Shown: positions 18,932 through 27,737 of the stretch, piece by piece
How positions within the stretch are numbered: position 1 is the stretch's first letter
Layout: the number at the start of each line of letters is the position of its first letter
Origin: Promicromonospora iranensis
GTDB lineage: Bacteria; Actinomycetota; Actinomycetes; Actinomycetales; Cellulomonadaceae
Assembly: GCF_028994805.1 (NCBI RefSeq)
Contig: NZ_JAJQQP010000010.1
Coordinates: 1 to 64,000 of the forward strand
Length of the DNA: 64,000 nucleotides
Reading direction: 5' to 3'
The notes under the pieces: model-generated
Databases searched by the model: none
Seen by the model: only the letters and a program-made list of their open reading frames with translations
Told to the model about the DNA's origin: nothing
Translations under genes and position numbers: made by a program

Positions 18932-19543
18932 TCACTCGAAGAGCGACAGGGTGATCGTCGAGGAGTAGCTTCCGGCCGCCACGTCCGCGGGGACCGCGAG
19001 CTTCAGGTCAGCGACCGCGCTGAACCTGCCGCCTCCGGCGTTGGCCTCGGCCGACTCCGCGAGGTACAGCAGCTCCTGGTCGGCCAGACCCGGCGCCGAC
19101 GGAGCCACGTCGCCGCCGACCTCGACGAAGGGCTCGCCCTCCCCCTCGCCCTCGACGAGCTGCGGCGACCAGCCGAGGTGGCTCGCCTCGATCGAGTTCT
19201 CGCCCTGCGCGTCGTGGAAGTCGCTCGCGGTGCCCATCACGTACCAGAAGGCGCCGGCCGGGATGTCTTCCGGCGCACGGGTGTCGGTCACCGTGACCTT
19301 CGGCAGCGTGCCCGTGAAGACGCGCTCCAGATCGGTCGACTCGCCCTCCGTGAGGGCGGTCGAGTCGCTCTCGACCGTCATCGCGAGGGATCCCGGGCCG
19401 GTGAGCGGCTCGATCTCGACGCCGACGTCGACGCTCTGGGTGTCCTTCTCGTCGTCGGCCATGGCCGCCGAGCCTGCCGACGCCAGCAGGGCGGCGCCGA
19501 AGGCGATCATGCTGCCGCGCAGCATGAGGGAGTTCTTGTTCAC
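18932..19543 (-). CDS. Small exported surface protein, possibly WxL-like
   Basis: A 203-residue secreted protein with a signal peptide (about 1-30, FGAALLASAGSAAMA) and an all-beta, acidic mature region without cysteines. It has the composition and gene position of WxL-domain proteins, which are encoded next to DUF916 proteins, and contains one GWSPQL segment. The diagnostic WxL motifs are not clear, so the family call is weak. GTG 19543 follows GAGGAGAG. Spacing of 71 bases to the phosphoesterase gene upstream and 88 bases to the DUF916-like gene downstream indicates one operon. Function unknown; probably a structural or adaptor component. Confidence 0.6.
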   Translation of the reverse strand: MNKNSLMLRGSMIAFGAALLASAGSAAMADDEKDTQSVDVGVEIEPLTGPGSLAMTVESDSTALTEGESTDLERVFTGTLPKVTVTDTRAPEDIPAGAFWYVMGTASDFHDAQGENSIEASHLGWSPQLVEGEGEGEPFVEVGGDVAPSAPGLADQELLYLAESAEANAGGGRFSAVADLKLAVPADVAAGSYSSTITLSLFE

Positions 19544-19614
19544 GTCGTTCTCTCCTCGTTCCAGGTTCTCTCGTGAGGCCGTACGGCGTCACGCAGTGAT
19601 TCAGGCGTGCTGCC

Positions 19615-22344
19615 TCAGCCGGCGGCCGGGTAGGAAGCGGTCGTCGAGGTCGTCACCGTCTCGCCGCCGATCCGCCCCGTGGCGGTGACCGTCACGTCGC
19701 CGCCCGGGATCGCGGCCGCACGCGAGCTCATCGCCACGCTCGCCGACTTCCCGGGCTGCACCGCGGCGAACGACTTGGCTCCGTAGGCCGTCTCCACCAC
19801 GACATCCACCGGGGCGTCCTCGTTGTTCGTCACGACCGTCGACACGTACTGCGTGCCCCCGAGCGTGCGCGTCGACACGTCCACCGACACGTCCAGCTCC
19901 GTCGTCGCGTCCGCCTTGGCGAGCACGACCTCGTCCACGACGCTGTTCACCGGGGCGGCGACGCCGTTGGCCTGGCTACGCAGGGTGCGCACCGTGAGCG
20001 TCTCGTCGGTGACCTCGATCGCCGAGTAGTTGCGCACCTTCTCCTGGTTGATCACCGAGGCGAACCACGCTTCGGGTGCGCGGGTGTCGTAGTACTTCGA
20101 GCCGCTGGACGAGTTCGCCGTGACGTACAGCGCCTCGCCGTCCTCGGCCTCGACGCGTTCCTGGCCGGCGACCTCGGTCGGGTCGGCGAGCTCGCCGTCC
20201 TTGATCAGGTAGCTGCGCGTGTAGTTGTGGTCGTGCCCCATCAGCACCATGTCGAAGCCCAGCTCCGAGATCTTCGCCGGCATGTTGGTGCGCCGGTCGA
20301 TGATGTCGCCGTCGCTCGTGTGCGCCGCCACCGAGTAGATCGAGTGGTGGAAGGCGAGCACCTTCCACCTCGCCTTGTCGCCCTGCTCCGCGATGACCTT
20401 CTCCAGGAACGCGTTGTGGGAGTCGAAGTCGCGGCTGTTGGAGTTGATGTTGAGGAACAGCACGTCCTTGTAGAGGAACCAGTAGTCGCCGCCCGACGAC
20501 GTGCCGTTGGACGCCCCGCCAGACTCCAGGTCCTCGTTCGGCACGTTGAAGTGCTGCTCGTACGCCTTCGACCCGACGTCGTGGTTGCCGTTGGTCACGA
20601 CGAGCGGGACGCTGCGGACCTGCTCCGGCTTCAGGAAGGAGTCGTACTGGGCTTCGCTCGAGGCGGTGTCGACCTGGTCACCCGCCGAGAACAGCAGCTC
20701 GGCGTCCGGATAGGTCTGCGTCGCGACGTTCACCGTGTCGATCCAGCCGGCTTCGTCGCGCGCGAGGTTCCCGGAGGCGCCCACCTGGGGGTCACCGAAG
20801 AACAGGAAGGAGAAGTCGCCCGAGAAGTCCTGCGTGCGGAAGGTGTGGACGGCGGACCAGCCGGTCTCCTCGCTGCCGACGCGGTAGGCGTACTCGGTGT
20901 TCTCCTCGAGGCGGTCGAAGGTGGCGTCGCGGAAGAACTCGCCGCTCGTGGTGCCACCGCTCCTCGTCGCCTCGACCGTGCGGGCCGACGCGGGGAAGAC
21001 GCCGTCGACGACGTCCGCGGCCTCCGCGAGCTGCGCGCCCTGCGGCACGTCGACGTTCGAGTACCAGGTGAGGTTGCGCTCGGCCTGGGTGGAGCCGACG
21101 TGGAGGGCGATGTCAGCGATCTCCGGTGCGGGGGCCGGGCCCGTCGGGGCCAGCGACGTCAGGTCGAGGTAGATGTCGCTGCTGGTCTCGCGGTCCTGGT
21201 AGAGCGCGACGGCGATGGTGTTGCCGCCAGACTTGAGCGCGTCCGCCGGGATCGTGAACGTGCTGGTCAGGGGGTTGCCGTTGCTCGCGCCTGCGTAGGT
21301 CAGGTTCTGGTTCGCGGCGTCGTCCACGCGGTCGTCCACGAACCCGGCGACCTTCTCACCGTTGACGTAGACGCGTGCGGCGTCGTCGTAGGTGATCTTC
21401 CCCTGGAGCGACTCGAGCTGCGCGAGCTGCCCGTCCGAGATCTCGAACTCGTTGCGGAGGTGGTAGGTCGGCACGGTGTTCGGCGAGCCGTCCAGCGTGT
21501 ACTGCAGCAGCGTGTTCGCGACGAAGCCACCGCCGAGGTCTGCGGCGCCGCGCTTCGACCCGAAGGGCCCGACGGCCTCCTTCCACGCGGAGTCGTCGAA
21601 GTCGGCCGTCGTCCAGGACAGCGAGCCGTCACCGGACGGGTCCGTGCCGTCGTCGGAGTACTTCCAGGCGTCGGCAGTCGTGAGGAACGTCTCGGGCAGC
21701 GACTCGGGGCCGAACTCGAGGTAGTCGATGTTGCCGACGTAGTTCGGGTAGCTTCCGCTCTCGCCCGGCTTCGGGTCGACATGCATGACCACAATCACCG
21801 TGTGCTCGCCGGAGACCTCCGTCAGCAGGTCCGACGTCGTCTGGCCGTACGAGGCCCAGTCGCTGCCCGTCGGCTCCAGCGCGATGGTCGCGGCCTTGTT
21901 CTCGGCGCTCTTCTCGTCGAGGTAGACGTCGATCGACGGGTTCACGCCGCTGCGGCTCTCGTTGACGACGTAGCGCGCCGTGAGCGTGGACAGCGGAGTG
22001 CTGCCGAGGTCGACGTCGTCGAACCAGATCTCGGCGCCGTTGTAGGTGTTCTTCACGCGGGATCCGCCCGAGGCACCGGCATCCGGTTCGACGCCGGTGT
22101 TCATCACCCGGCCGTCGATCACGTCGCCGTTGTTGTTCCCCGTGTACGTCTCGGCCTCGATGCGGACCGGCGTCACGCCGACCTCCGCGGACGGCGCAGC
22201 GGAGGTCTCGTCGGCCGCCGTGGCGGGGAGGGAGGCGGCGAGTGCTCCCGCCACCAGCGAGGCGAGGACGAGGCCCGCGAGCCCACGCCGCCCGCTCCGG
22301 TGCTTGCGCGAGTCGCCGACCGGAGTCGGCGACGCTGTGGTCAT
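19615..22344 (-). CDS. Secreted purple-acid-phosphatase-like metallophosphoesterase with CBM6
   Basis: Exported phosphohydrolase of 909 residues that binds carbohydrate. Signal peptide about 1-45. CBM6 module (about 55-205, starting VRIEAETY), then a beta domain (about 210-390), a fibronectin-like PAP N-terminal domain (about 400-500) and the calcineurin-like core: FGDPQVG (Gln where His is usual), FSAGDQVD, NGNHD, AFHHSIY and GHDHNYTRS, i.e. the two-metal site. The last about 90 residues repeat the C-terminal module of the GH92 protein (TRTLGGTQYVSTVVTN, VETAYGAKSF, VQPGKSASVAM). ATG 22344 has no strong ribosome-binding site; a TTG at 22365 is an alternative. The substrate may be a phosphorylated glycan, inferred from CBM6 and GH92. 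Confidence 0.88.
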   Translation of the reverse strand: MTTASPTPVGDSRKHRSGRRGLAGLVLASLVAGALAASLPATAADETSAAPSAEVGVTPVRIEAETYTGNNNGDVIDGRVMNTGVEPDAGASGGSRVKNTYNGAEIWFDDVDLGSTPLSTLTARYVVNESRSGVNPSIDVYLDEKSAENKAATIALEPTGSDWASYGQTTSDLLTEVSGEHTVIVVMHVDPKPGESGSYPNYVGNIDYLEFGPESLPETFLTTADAWKYSDDGTDPSGDGSLSWTTADFDDSAWKEAVGPFGSKRGAADLGGGFVANTLLQYTLDGSPNTVPTYHLRNEFEISDGQLAQLESLQGKITYDDAARVYVNGEKVAGFVDDRVDDAANQNLTYAGASNGNPLTSTFTIPADALKSGGNTIAVALYQDRETSSDIYLDLTSLAPTGPAPAPEIADIALHVGSTQAERNLTWYSNVDVPQGAQLAEAADVVDGVFPASARTVEATRSGGTTSGEFFRDATFDRLEENTEYAYRVGSEETGWSAVHTFRTQDFSGDFSFLFFGDPQVGASGNLARDEAGWIDTVNVATQTYPDAELLFSAGDQVDTASSEAQYDSFLKPEQVRSVPLVVTNGNHDVGSKAYEQHFNVPNEDLESGGASNGTSSGGDYWFLYKDVLFLNINSNSRDFDSHNAFLEKVIAEQGDKARWKVLAFHHSIYSVAAHTSDGDIIDRRTNMPAKISELGFDMVLMGHDHNYTRSYLIKDGELADPTEVAGQERVEAEDGEALYVTANSSSGSKYYDTRAPEAWFASVINQEKVRNYSAIEVTDETLTVRTLRSQANGVAAPVNSVVDEVVLAKADATTELDVSVDVSTRTLGGTQYVSTVVTNNEDAPVDVVVETAYGAKSFAAVQPGKSASVAMSSRAAAIPGGDVTVTATGRIGGETVTTSTTASYPAAG

Positions 22345-22528
22345 CAGCAAGGGGTCACACGCCAATCTTGAGTTCCGTGCAGGGGTGAGAGCGCATCCAT
22401 AGCGCCCGACCCGTCACCTTCCTCGCCCTGTATGACCCGATCGGGGCGATTCGATGAACAACAGGTGCCACACGGGGGAAGGATGACCGACGCGAGCGGG
22501 CGCGACGTCGGCGCACCCGGTTCGACAC

Positions 22529-23167
22529 TCAGCCGAGGCGCAGGACGACGCCGGTGGTGCCGTCCTGGATGCTCGCCAACCCCGCTGCGAACGCATCCAC
22601 GCCACGGGCCTCGGTGATGCTCGACTCGGCGAGCTCTCCGTCAGAGCCGGCTGCGGATCCGCGAGAGGTCGCACCGTCCCAGACCACGGCGGTGACGTTG
22701 CCGGTCGGCTCGGCCAGCTGCGCGCCGACGACGAGGAACTGCTGGTCGAGATACTGCGCGCTCTCGAACCCGAACACATCCACGACGCCGTCCCCCAGAC
22801 CGACGATCAGGTCTGGCCGTGCGTCGAGAGCTCGACCAAGGGCCGCACCGACCGGATCCTCGTCCTTCTCGTCGACGGGAAGCTCCCGCAGGTCCGCGCC
22901 GTTCGCGGAGGCCACTTCCCTGGCGGCCGACAGCAAGACCGTGGTGGGCGCCGAGGTGTCGGGAACGATCGCAGCGATCCGGTACCCGTCCAGACCGGAG
23001 AGGGATGCGGGCGGCGTCGCCTCGATCGTGCGCCCCGGCTCAGGCGCGATCTCATAGGCGGCATCCGTCGGGGCAGGCACCGCGTCTTCCTCGCTCGCCG
23101 AACAGCCCGACAACAGCGCGCCCCAGCCCACGAGCATCGCAACGGCACCTCTGGTTCGCCCACGCAT
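22529..23167 (-). CDS. BMP-family-like substrate-binding lipoprotein
   Basis: Membrane-anchored binding protein of 212 residues, with a lipoprotein signal ending GALLSGC (Cys22). The mature part resembles the periplasmic-binding fold of the basic membrane protein family: YRIAAIVPDTSAP, an alternating beta-alpha pattern, ARPDLIVGLGDGVVDVFGF and DQQFLVVGAQ. It is shorter than full BMP proteins (about 300 residues), ends abruptly after GVVLRLG, and may represent one lobe only. No permease or ATPase is adjacent, so a sensory rather than transport role is possible. Ribosome-binding site weak. Divergent from the GH81 gene. Confidence 0.65.
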   Translation of the reverse strand: MRGRTRGAVAMLVGWGALLSGCSASEEDAVPAPTDAAYEIAPEPGRTIEATPPASLSGLDGYRIAAIVPDTSAPTTVLLSAAREVASANGADLRELPVDEKDEDPVGAALGRALDARPDLIVGLGDGVVDVFGFESAQYLDQQFLVVGAQLAEPTGNVTAVVWDGATSRGSAAGSDGELAESSITEARGVDAFAAGLASIQDGTTGVVLRLG

Positions 23168-23285
23168 CACCGCGGCAGTGAACCCCAGCGCGATGATGCG
23201 CCGGTAGCCACCAGGTGTCCGCCCGGCGAATGCGCATGCTTCCAGGTGCGGCAACCCCACAAAAACGATGTCTCACCACAATTGG

Positions 23286-23314
23286 TTGACGACCGTGCTC
23301 TGATCCTGCAACAT
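23286..23314 (+). promoter_or_regulatory. Predicted promoter of the GH81 gene
   Basis: TTGACG (23286-23291) lies 17 bases before CAACAT (23309-23314). The weak -10 is embedded in the palindrome at 23308-23341, so a protein bound there would block initiation. Confidence 0.4.
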
Positions 23315-23341
23315 CTGTGAGAGCGCTCTCACAGATGTTGC
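23308..23341. promoter_or_regulatory. 34-bp perfect palindrome, LacI-type operator core TGTGAGAGCGCTCTCACA
   Basis: Positions 23308-23341 form an uninterrupted perfect palindrome centred at 23324/23325. The central GAGCGCTC resembles LacI-family operators of actinomycete glycoside hydrolase genes (CelR-type, centred on GAGCGCTC). It overlaps the predicted -10 and start of transcription, 110 bases before the GH81 start codon. It has no loop, so it is unlikely to be a terminator. Confidence 0.75.
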
Positions 23342-23450
23342 TTGTCAGGAGCGGCGCGATGTGAAGTTTCGCAAGTCCTTCATCACCCTCGACGACGCGG
23401 GAACGAGATGAGCCAAGCACCCCATGGTGGGCGGCTCCGAGAGGACAACG

Positions 23451-26400
23451 ATGTTCCATCCTTCTTCCAGCCCAGATTCGACGGCCAATCCCCAACCAGC
23501 GGTGCGACCGCACGGCGATCACCGGCTCGGGTCCCGACGCCGACGCCGGGAATGGCGTTCACACATGGCTGTTCTCACGGCAGTCGTGGTCGCACTCTCC
23601 ACGGCCAGTGCCGCCCCGGCCGTGGCGGCCGAACCGACGCCCGTTGGTGCCGGGAGCTACACGACCGATCAGGTCGGCCCCGCACCCGAGGGGTGCGCCC
23701 CGCTCGCCACCGACGCTCGCGCGTTCATCACCGACTCGGCGCCGGAAGGGGCTGTGCCGACGAACGACTGGTGGTCCTCGTTGAGCTTCAAGAAGTTCGA
23801 CTGCTCGATGAGCGAGCCCTTGCACGCGCACCCCGTGTCGTACAAGCCGTCGCCCGAGGGCCTCGGGCTCTCGTACACCCAGCAGCCCACCCTCTACGGA
23901 ACGCCCGGTGGGATCGGGGAGTTTCACTACCCGTACAGCGAGGACCTCGTCGTCGGGGTAGCGGGTCTGAACGCATCCGTCGCCGAGGTCGCCGACTGGA
24001 GCGACTGGACGGTCACCCCCTCCTGGAGCGACGGAGCACGCTCCATGACGGCGACGATCGGGCACGGGCTTCCCGTCACGTGGTTCGAGATGACCGGCGG
24101 CGATGCGCGCCTCACCGGTGCGTCGGACCTTCGTGTGTGGCTCCGCGACGGCGCCCGGATCGGATTCAGCACCGGCGGCGCCGACTACGTCGCGTTCGCG
24201 CCGACCGGATCGTCCTGGTCAACCTCTGGCAGCGTGCTGAGCAGCAACCTCTCCGGCAAGGGCTACCTCTCTGTCGCCGTACTTCCGACAACACCGGACG
24301 ACGACGACGCGGCGCGGACCGCCCAGGCGGACTCGTACACCCCGTACGCCTATGTCGAGGTGACCGGAACCCGCGCCGACTACGAATACGACGAGGCGAC
24401 GAGCATCGTGCGTACGACCTACTCCTTCGAGACCGAGGCGCACGAGGGCACCAACGCGGGCACGATCGCGGCGCTCTACCCGCATCAGGACGTGTACCTC
24501 GAGGGATCTGCCGGCGACGGGCCGGGCGGCGGCGCGGCCTCCGATCGCGACTACGAGTCCGCACGCGGCACGATGAACACGCTCATCGGAGCGACGTCGT
24601 TCACGACAGAGACTCCGTTCACCGGTGTCCTGCCGGAGGTCCCCGCGGTCGCGACCGCAGAGGGCGAGGCGAACGCGCGGCTCGACGCCCTGCTCGACGC
24701 CGAGGCGGACGACCCGATGAGCATCGACGCCACCGACACCTACTGGACCGGAAAGGCGCTCGGCCGCGCGGTGCGGATCGCGGAGATCGCCGATCAGCTC
24801 GACCGCACGAGCGTGCGCGATACGGCGCTCGAACAGATCGAGGCCACGCTCACGGACTGGTTCACCGCGAGCCCCGGCGAGACGGAGCAGCTGTTCGCGT
24901 ACAACGAGAACTGGGGCACCCTGGTGGGCTTCCCCGCCGGATACGGCTCGGACAAAGAGCTGAACGACCACCACTTCCACTACGGCTACTTCATCGTGGC
25001 AGCCGCCACGCTGGCGCGGTTCGATCCGGAATGGGCCACCGACCAGGAGTTCGGCGGCATGGTCGACGAGCTGATCGCGGATGCCAACAACTTCGATCGC
25101 ACCGACCTGCGCTACCCGTATCTCCGTGACTTCGACATCTACGCAGGCCACGACTGGGCGGCAGGCCACGGCGCGTTCGTCAACGGCAACAACCAGGAGT
25201 CGAGCTCGGAGGGCCAGAACTTCGCGAACGGCCTCATCCAGTGGGGTGTCGCCACCGGCGACGACGCCACGCGCGATGCCGGGATCTACCTCTACGCCAC
25301 GCAGACGGCGGCGATCCAGCAGTACTGGTTCGACGGGTCCGGCGCGATGCCCGATGCTTTCGGCCATTCCACCGTGGGCATGATCTGGGGCAGCGGCGGG
25401 GCGTACGCGACCTGGTTCAGCGGTGAGGCCGAGATGATCCAGGGCATCAACACGCTCCCGATCACCGGTGGTCACCTCTACCTGGGCCTCAGACCCGATG
25501 ACGTCGTCGCCAACTACGACGAGATGGTCGCGGCGAACAACGGCGGTCCGACGGTCTGGCAGGACATCCTGTGGTCGTATCTCGCGCTCGGGAACGGTCA
25601 GCGAGCGCTCGCCGCACTCGATGCCGACCGCGAGTACCCGGTGGAGGAGGGAGAGAGCCGCGCGCACACGTATCACTGGATCGCCAACCTTGCCGGGCTG
25701 GGCACGGTCGACCCGGCGGTGACGGCCGACTCCCCGGTGGCAGCCGTCTTCACCAAGAACGGGGCGCGCACCTACGTGGCCTCGAACATCACGCAGTCGC
25801 CCCTCACGGTCGGGTTCTCGGACGGGACCTCGCTCACGGTGCCGGTGGGGAAGACCGTCACCTCGGGTGCTCACACGTGGAGCGGGGGCGGCGCCGCGAG
25901 CGGCACCGACCCGACGGACCCGACCGACCCGACGGACCCGACGGACCCGACGGATCCGACAGATCCGCCTGTCCGTGCCGCGACGACGTTCTACCTGACC
26001 GCAGACGGCGCCCTGGCCACCGAGCCCGGCTCTGCTACCACGGCCGTGCTGGGCGCGCGTTCAGGACCGGATGCGGTCGGTGATCCGAGCACCGGGCTCA
26101 CCGCCACGCTGGAGCACGTCACGGGCGAGTTCGGCGGTCTGCGCACCGCGTTCGATCTCGGCGTGGACGCAGAAGCGAATGTCGGCAACGGCACGCGACT
26201 GCGCGTCTCCTACGATCTCAGCGGCGACGGCTCCTTCGACCGGGTGGAGTCGTACAGATACTTCGCCACGGACCCGGTCCCGGGCTTCGAGCGCTACACC
26301 TCTGTGAACCAGGCGCTGGAAAGCTCCGAAGGCACCCTCGGCGACCTCAGGGACGGCACGATCCAGGTCGAGATCTGGAACGTGGTCGGCAACGCGCCCT

Positions 26401-26462
26401 CGCTCGTGAACCTCGAGGACTCCGTGCTGGAGGTGCCGTTCGGGCCGTTGACGGTGAGCTGA
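23451..26462 (+). CDS. Secreted GH81 endo-beta-1,3-glucanase
   Basis: Extracellular enzyme of 1003 residues that cleaves beta-1,3-glucan such as yeast wall glucan or laminarin. It has a long basic n-region (38 residues including SRRRRR) before the hydrophobic signal core (MAVLTAVVVALSTASAA); a later start at 23565 is possible, but GAGAGG before ATG 23451 supports the longer form. The GH81 domain (about 90-810) carries NDHHFHYGYF (about 505) and HDWAAGHGAF then NGNNQESSSEGQN (about 578-590), the segments holding the catalytic Asp and Glu residues. A (TDP)7 linker at about 819-839 joins an unassigned beta-rich domain of 160 residues. Probably regulated by a LacI-type repressor at the upstream palindrome and closed by the hairpin at 26480. 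Confidence 0.93.
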   Translation: MFHPSSSPDSTANPQPAVRPHGDHRLGSRRRRREWRSHMAVLTAVVVALSTASAAPAVAAEPTPVGAGSYTTDQVGPAPEGCAPLATDARAFITDSAPEGAVPTNDWWSSLSFKKFDCSMSEPLHAHPVSYKPSPEGLGLSYTQQPTLYGTPGGIGEFHYPYSEDLVVGVAGLNASVAEVADWSDWTVTPSWSDGARSMTATIGHGLPVTWFEMTGGDARLTGASDLRVWLRDGARIGFSTGGADYVAFAPTGSSWSTSGSVLSSNLSGKGYLSVAVLPTTPDDDDAARTAQADSYTPYAYVEVTGTRADYEYDEATSIVRTTYSFETEAHEGTNAGTIAALYPHQDVYLEGSAGDGPGGGAASDRDYESARGTMNTLIGATSFTTETPFTGVLPEVPAVATAEGEANARLDALLDAEADDPMSIDATDTYWTGKALGRAVRIAEIADQLDRTSVRDTALEQIEATLTDWFTASPGETEQLFAYNENWGTLVGFPAGYGSDKELNDHHFHYGYFIVAAATLARFDPEWATDQEFGGMVDELIADANNFDRTDLRYPYLRDFDIYAGHDWAAGHGAFVNGNNQESSSEGQNFANGLIQWGVATGDDATRDAGIYLYATQTAAIQQYWFDGSGAMPDAFGHSTVGMIWGSGGAYATWFSGEAEMIQGINTLPITGGHLYLGLRPDDVVANYDEMVAANNGGPTVWQDILWSYLALGNGQRALAALDADREYPVEEGESRAHTYHWIANLAGLGTVDPAVTADSPVAAVFTKNGARTYVASNITQSPLTVGFSDGTSLTVPVGKTVTSGAHTWSGGGAASGTDPTDPTDPTDPTDPTDPTDPPVRAATTFYLTADGALATEPGSATTAVLGARSGPDAVGDPSTGLTATLEHVTGEFGGLRTAFDLGVDAEANVGNGTRLRVSYDLSGDGSFDRVESYRYFATDPVPGFERYTSVNQALESSEGTLGDLRDGTIQVEIWNVVGNAPSLVNLEDSVLEVPFGPLTVS
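25905..25967 (+). repeat. Seven 9-bp tandem repeats encoding a (Thr-Asp-Pro)7 linker
   Basis: Seven in-frame copies of ACN-GAY-CCG in the GH81 gene, between the catalytic and the C-terminal domain. It is a flexible interdomain linker; copy number may vary between strains. Confidence 0.9.
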
Positions 26463-26479
26463 CGAGCACCAAGGAACAC

Positions 26480-26511
26480 GATGGCCCCGGTCGGTAGCGA
26501 CCGGGGCCATC
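26480..26511 (+). terminator. Terminator of the GH81 gene
   Basis: Perfect 14-bp stem (26480-26493 with 26498-26511) with the tetraloop GTAG, 17 bases after the stop codon. The following 178 bases up to the next start contain nothing else recognised. Confidence 0.85.
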
Positions 26512-26689
26512 GGATGCGACCGAGTCGGGCCCCAGCGCCCTGACACCGTCCGGCCCCGTGCCCTCGCCGTCGAGCTCAGCCCGGGCGTGGCCGGGGAGTT
26601 CTCCCCATCCTCCGCGGACACCACCTGTGTGACACTCCTGAGAGCCAGGCCGCGGTCAGCGTCCGGGCCCGGACCGTCGGAGGCAGACG

Positions 26690-27661
26690 ATGAAGAAGTT
26701 GCTCAGCAGGCTCGCAGCCGTCGCAGGTGTGGTCGCGCTGGCGACCACCGCGACCGTCGTCGCGCCGCAGGAGAAGGTGCCGACCCTCGCGACGGCGTCC
26801 GCCATCACGTGCCAGAGCGGCGGCGACGAGTGGGCATCGCCGACCTACACGAACAACTTCACGGGGCGGATCGACGGCGACCACTACCTGGCGAGCTACG
26901 TGCCGCAGTCGGTGACGACGTGGCACGACTGGAACGGCGGCACGGCGGACGTGTTCCTCGTCGCGATGTACCACAAGGACGGCGGGAACAGCCTCGTCTA
27001 CGCGATGACGCCAGGTGGGAACGTGGTCGGCGGGTTCAAGATCAAGGAGACCCACGCCGGCGGCATCACGATCCGCGGCAAGTACATCTACGTCACGGAC
27101 GAGGACAACACGAAGGTCCGCCGCTACGCGAAGTCGTCCGTCCGGAGCGCGGTGGCGCAGCGCAGGACCAGCGCCGGTCGCATGCCGTACGTGTCCTACT
27201 ACGGCACGCTCCAGAATCTGGGCTACGCCGCGAGCTTCATGTACGCGTACGACGGCAAGCTGTACGCCGGGAAGTTCAGCTCGTCCTCCCGCGACTGGAT
27301 GTACCGGTACGACTTCGGCACGGACGGCCGCCTCTCGCGGGACACCGGCTGGGCGCGGCGTCAGGTGCCGCTCAAGACACAGGGCCTCGTGGTGCTGAAC
27401 AACCGCTACCTCTTCTCGACGTCGTGGGGCCGGGGCAACCGCTCGAACGTCTACGTGACCGGCCGGGACTACACGACGAACTTCGAGACGCAGGCACGGT
27501 CCCGGTGCTTCCAGGCGCCGCCGATGTCCGAGGGCATGGCGGTCTACCAGGGGAAGGTCTACCTGCTGTTCGAGAGCGGAGCCTCGAAGTACGACGGCAG
27601 CACGTGGCGCACGAAGAAGGTGCACGTCGCATCCGTCTCGAGGCTGGCCGCGCTGGTGTGA
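26690..27661 (+). CDS. Secreted protein of unknown function, possible beta-propeller
   Basis: Exported protein of 323 residues: Lys-start signal peptide (1-37, cut near TASA), then a repeating pattern of hydrophobic strands and aromatic-glycine turns (GGNVVGGFKI, GKYIYVTDEDN, DGKLYAGKFSSSS, YQGKVYLLFESG) that suggests a beta-propeller. Two cysteines, one near the mature N-terminus and one in SRCFQAPPMSEG, could form a disulfide closing the propeller. Similar secreted proteins of unknown role occur in Streptomyces (recollection). GGAGG seven bases before ATG 26690 fixes the start. No operon partner; no enzyme motif recognised. Confidence 0.7.
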   Translation: MKKLLSRLAAVAGVVALATTATVVAPQEKVPTLATASAITCQSGGDEWASPTYTNNFTGRIDGDHYLASYVPQSVTTWHDWNGGTADVFLVAMYHKDGGNSLVYAMTPGGNVVGGFKIKETHAGGITIRGKYIYVTDEDNTKVRRYAKSSVRSAVAQRRTSAGRMPYVSYYGTLQNLGYAASFMYAYDGKLYAGKFSSSSRDWMYRYDFGTDGRLSRDTGWARRQVPLKTQGLVVLNNRYLFSTSWGRGNRSNVYVTGRDYTTNFETQARSRCFQAPPMSEGMAVYQGKVYLLFESGASKYDGSTWRTKKVHVASVSRLAALV

Positions 27662-27737
27662 GAGAGCGCACTGCGGTCAGGCCGCGCGGGATACCGGCGT
27701 ACAGTCGAGGGAGGAACTGACCTCGGTTCCCCAACGG

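Noticed and set aside
18932-19543. Calling the small exported protein a definite WxL-domain protein
   Set aside because: The two diagnostic WxL motifs are not clear; only gene context and general composition fit.
22432-26624. Long frames on the opposite strand of the BMP-like and GH81 genes
   Set aside because: They have no family signatures, and GH81 with its motifs accounts for this strand fully.
27662-27737. Riboswitch before the carboxyethylornithine-synthase-like gene
   Set aside because: The leader is under 80 bases and holds at most a 5-bp hairpin; no riboswitch core was recognised.
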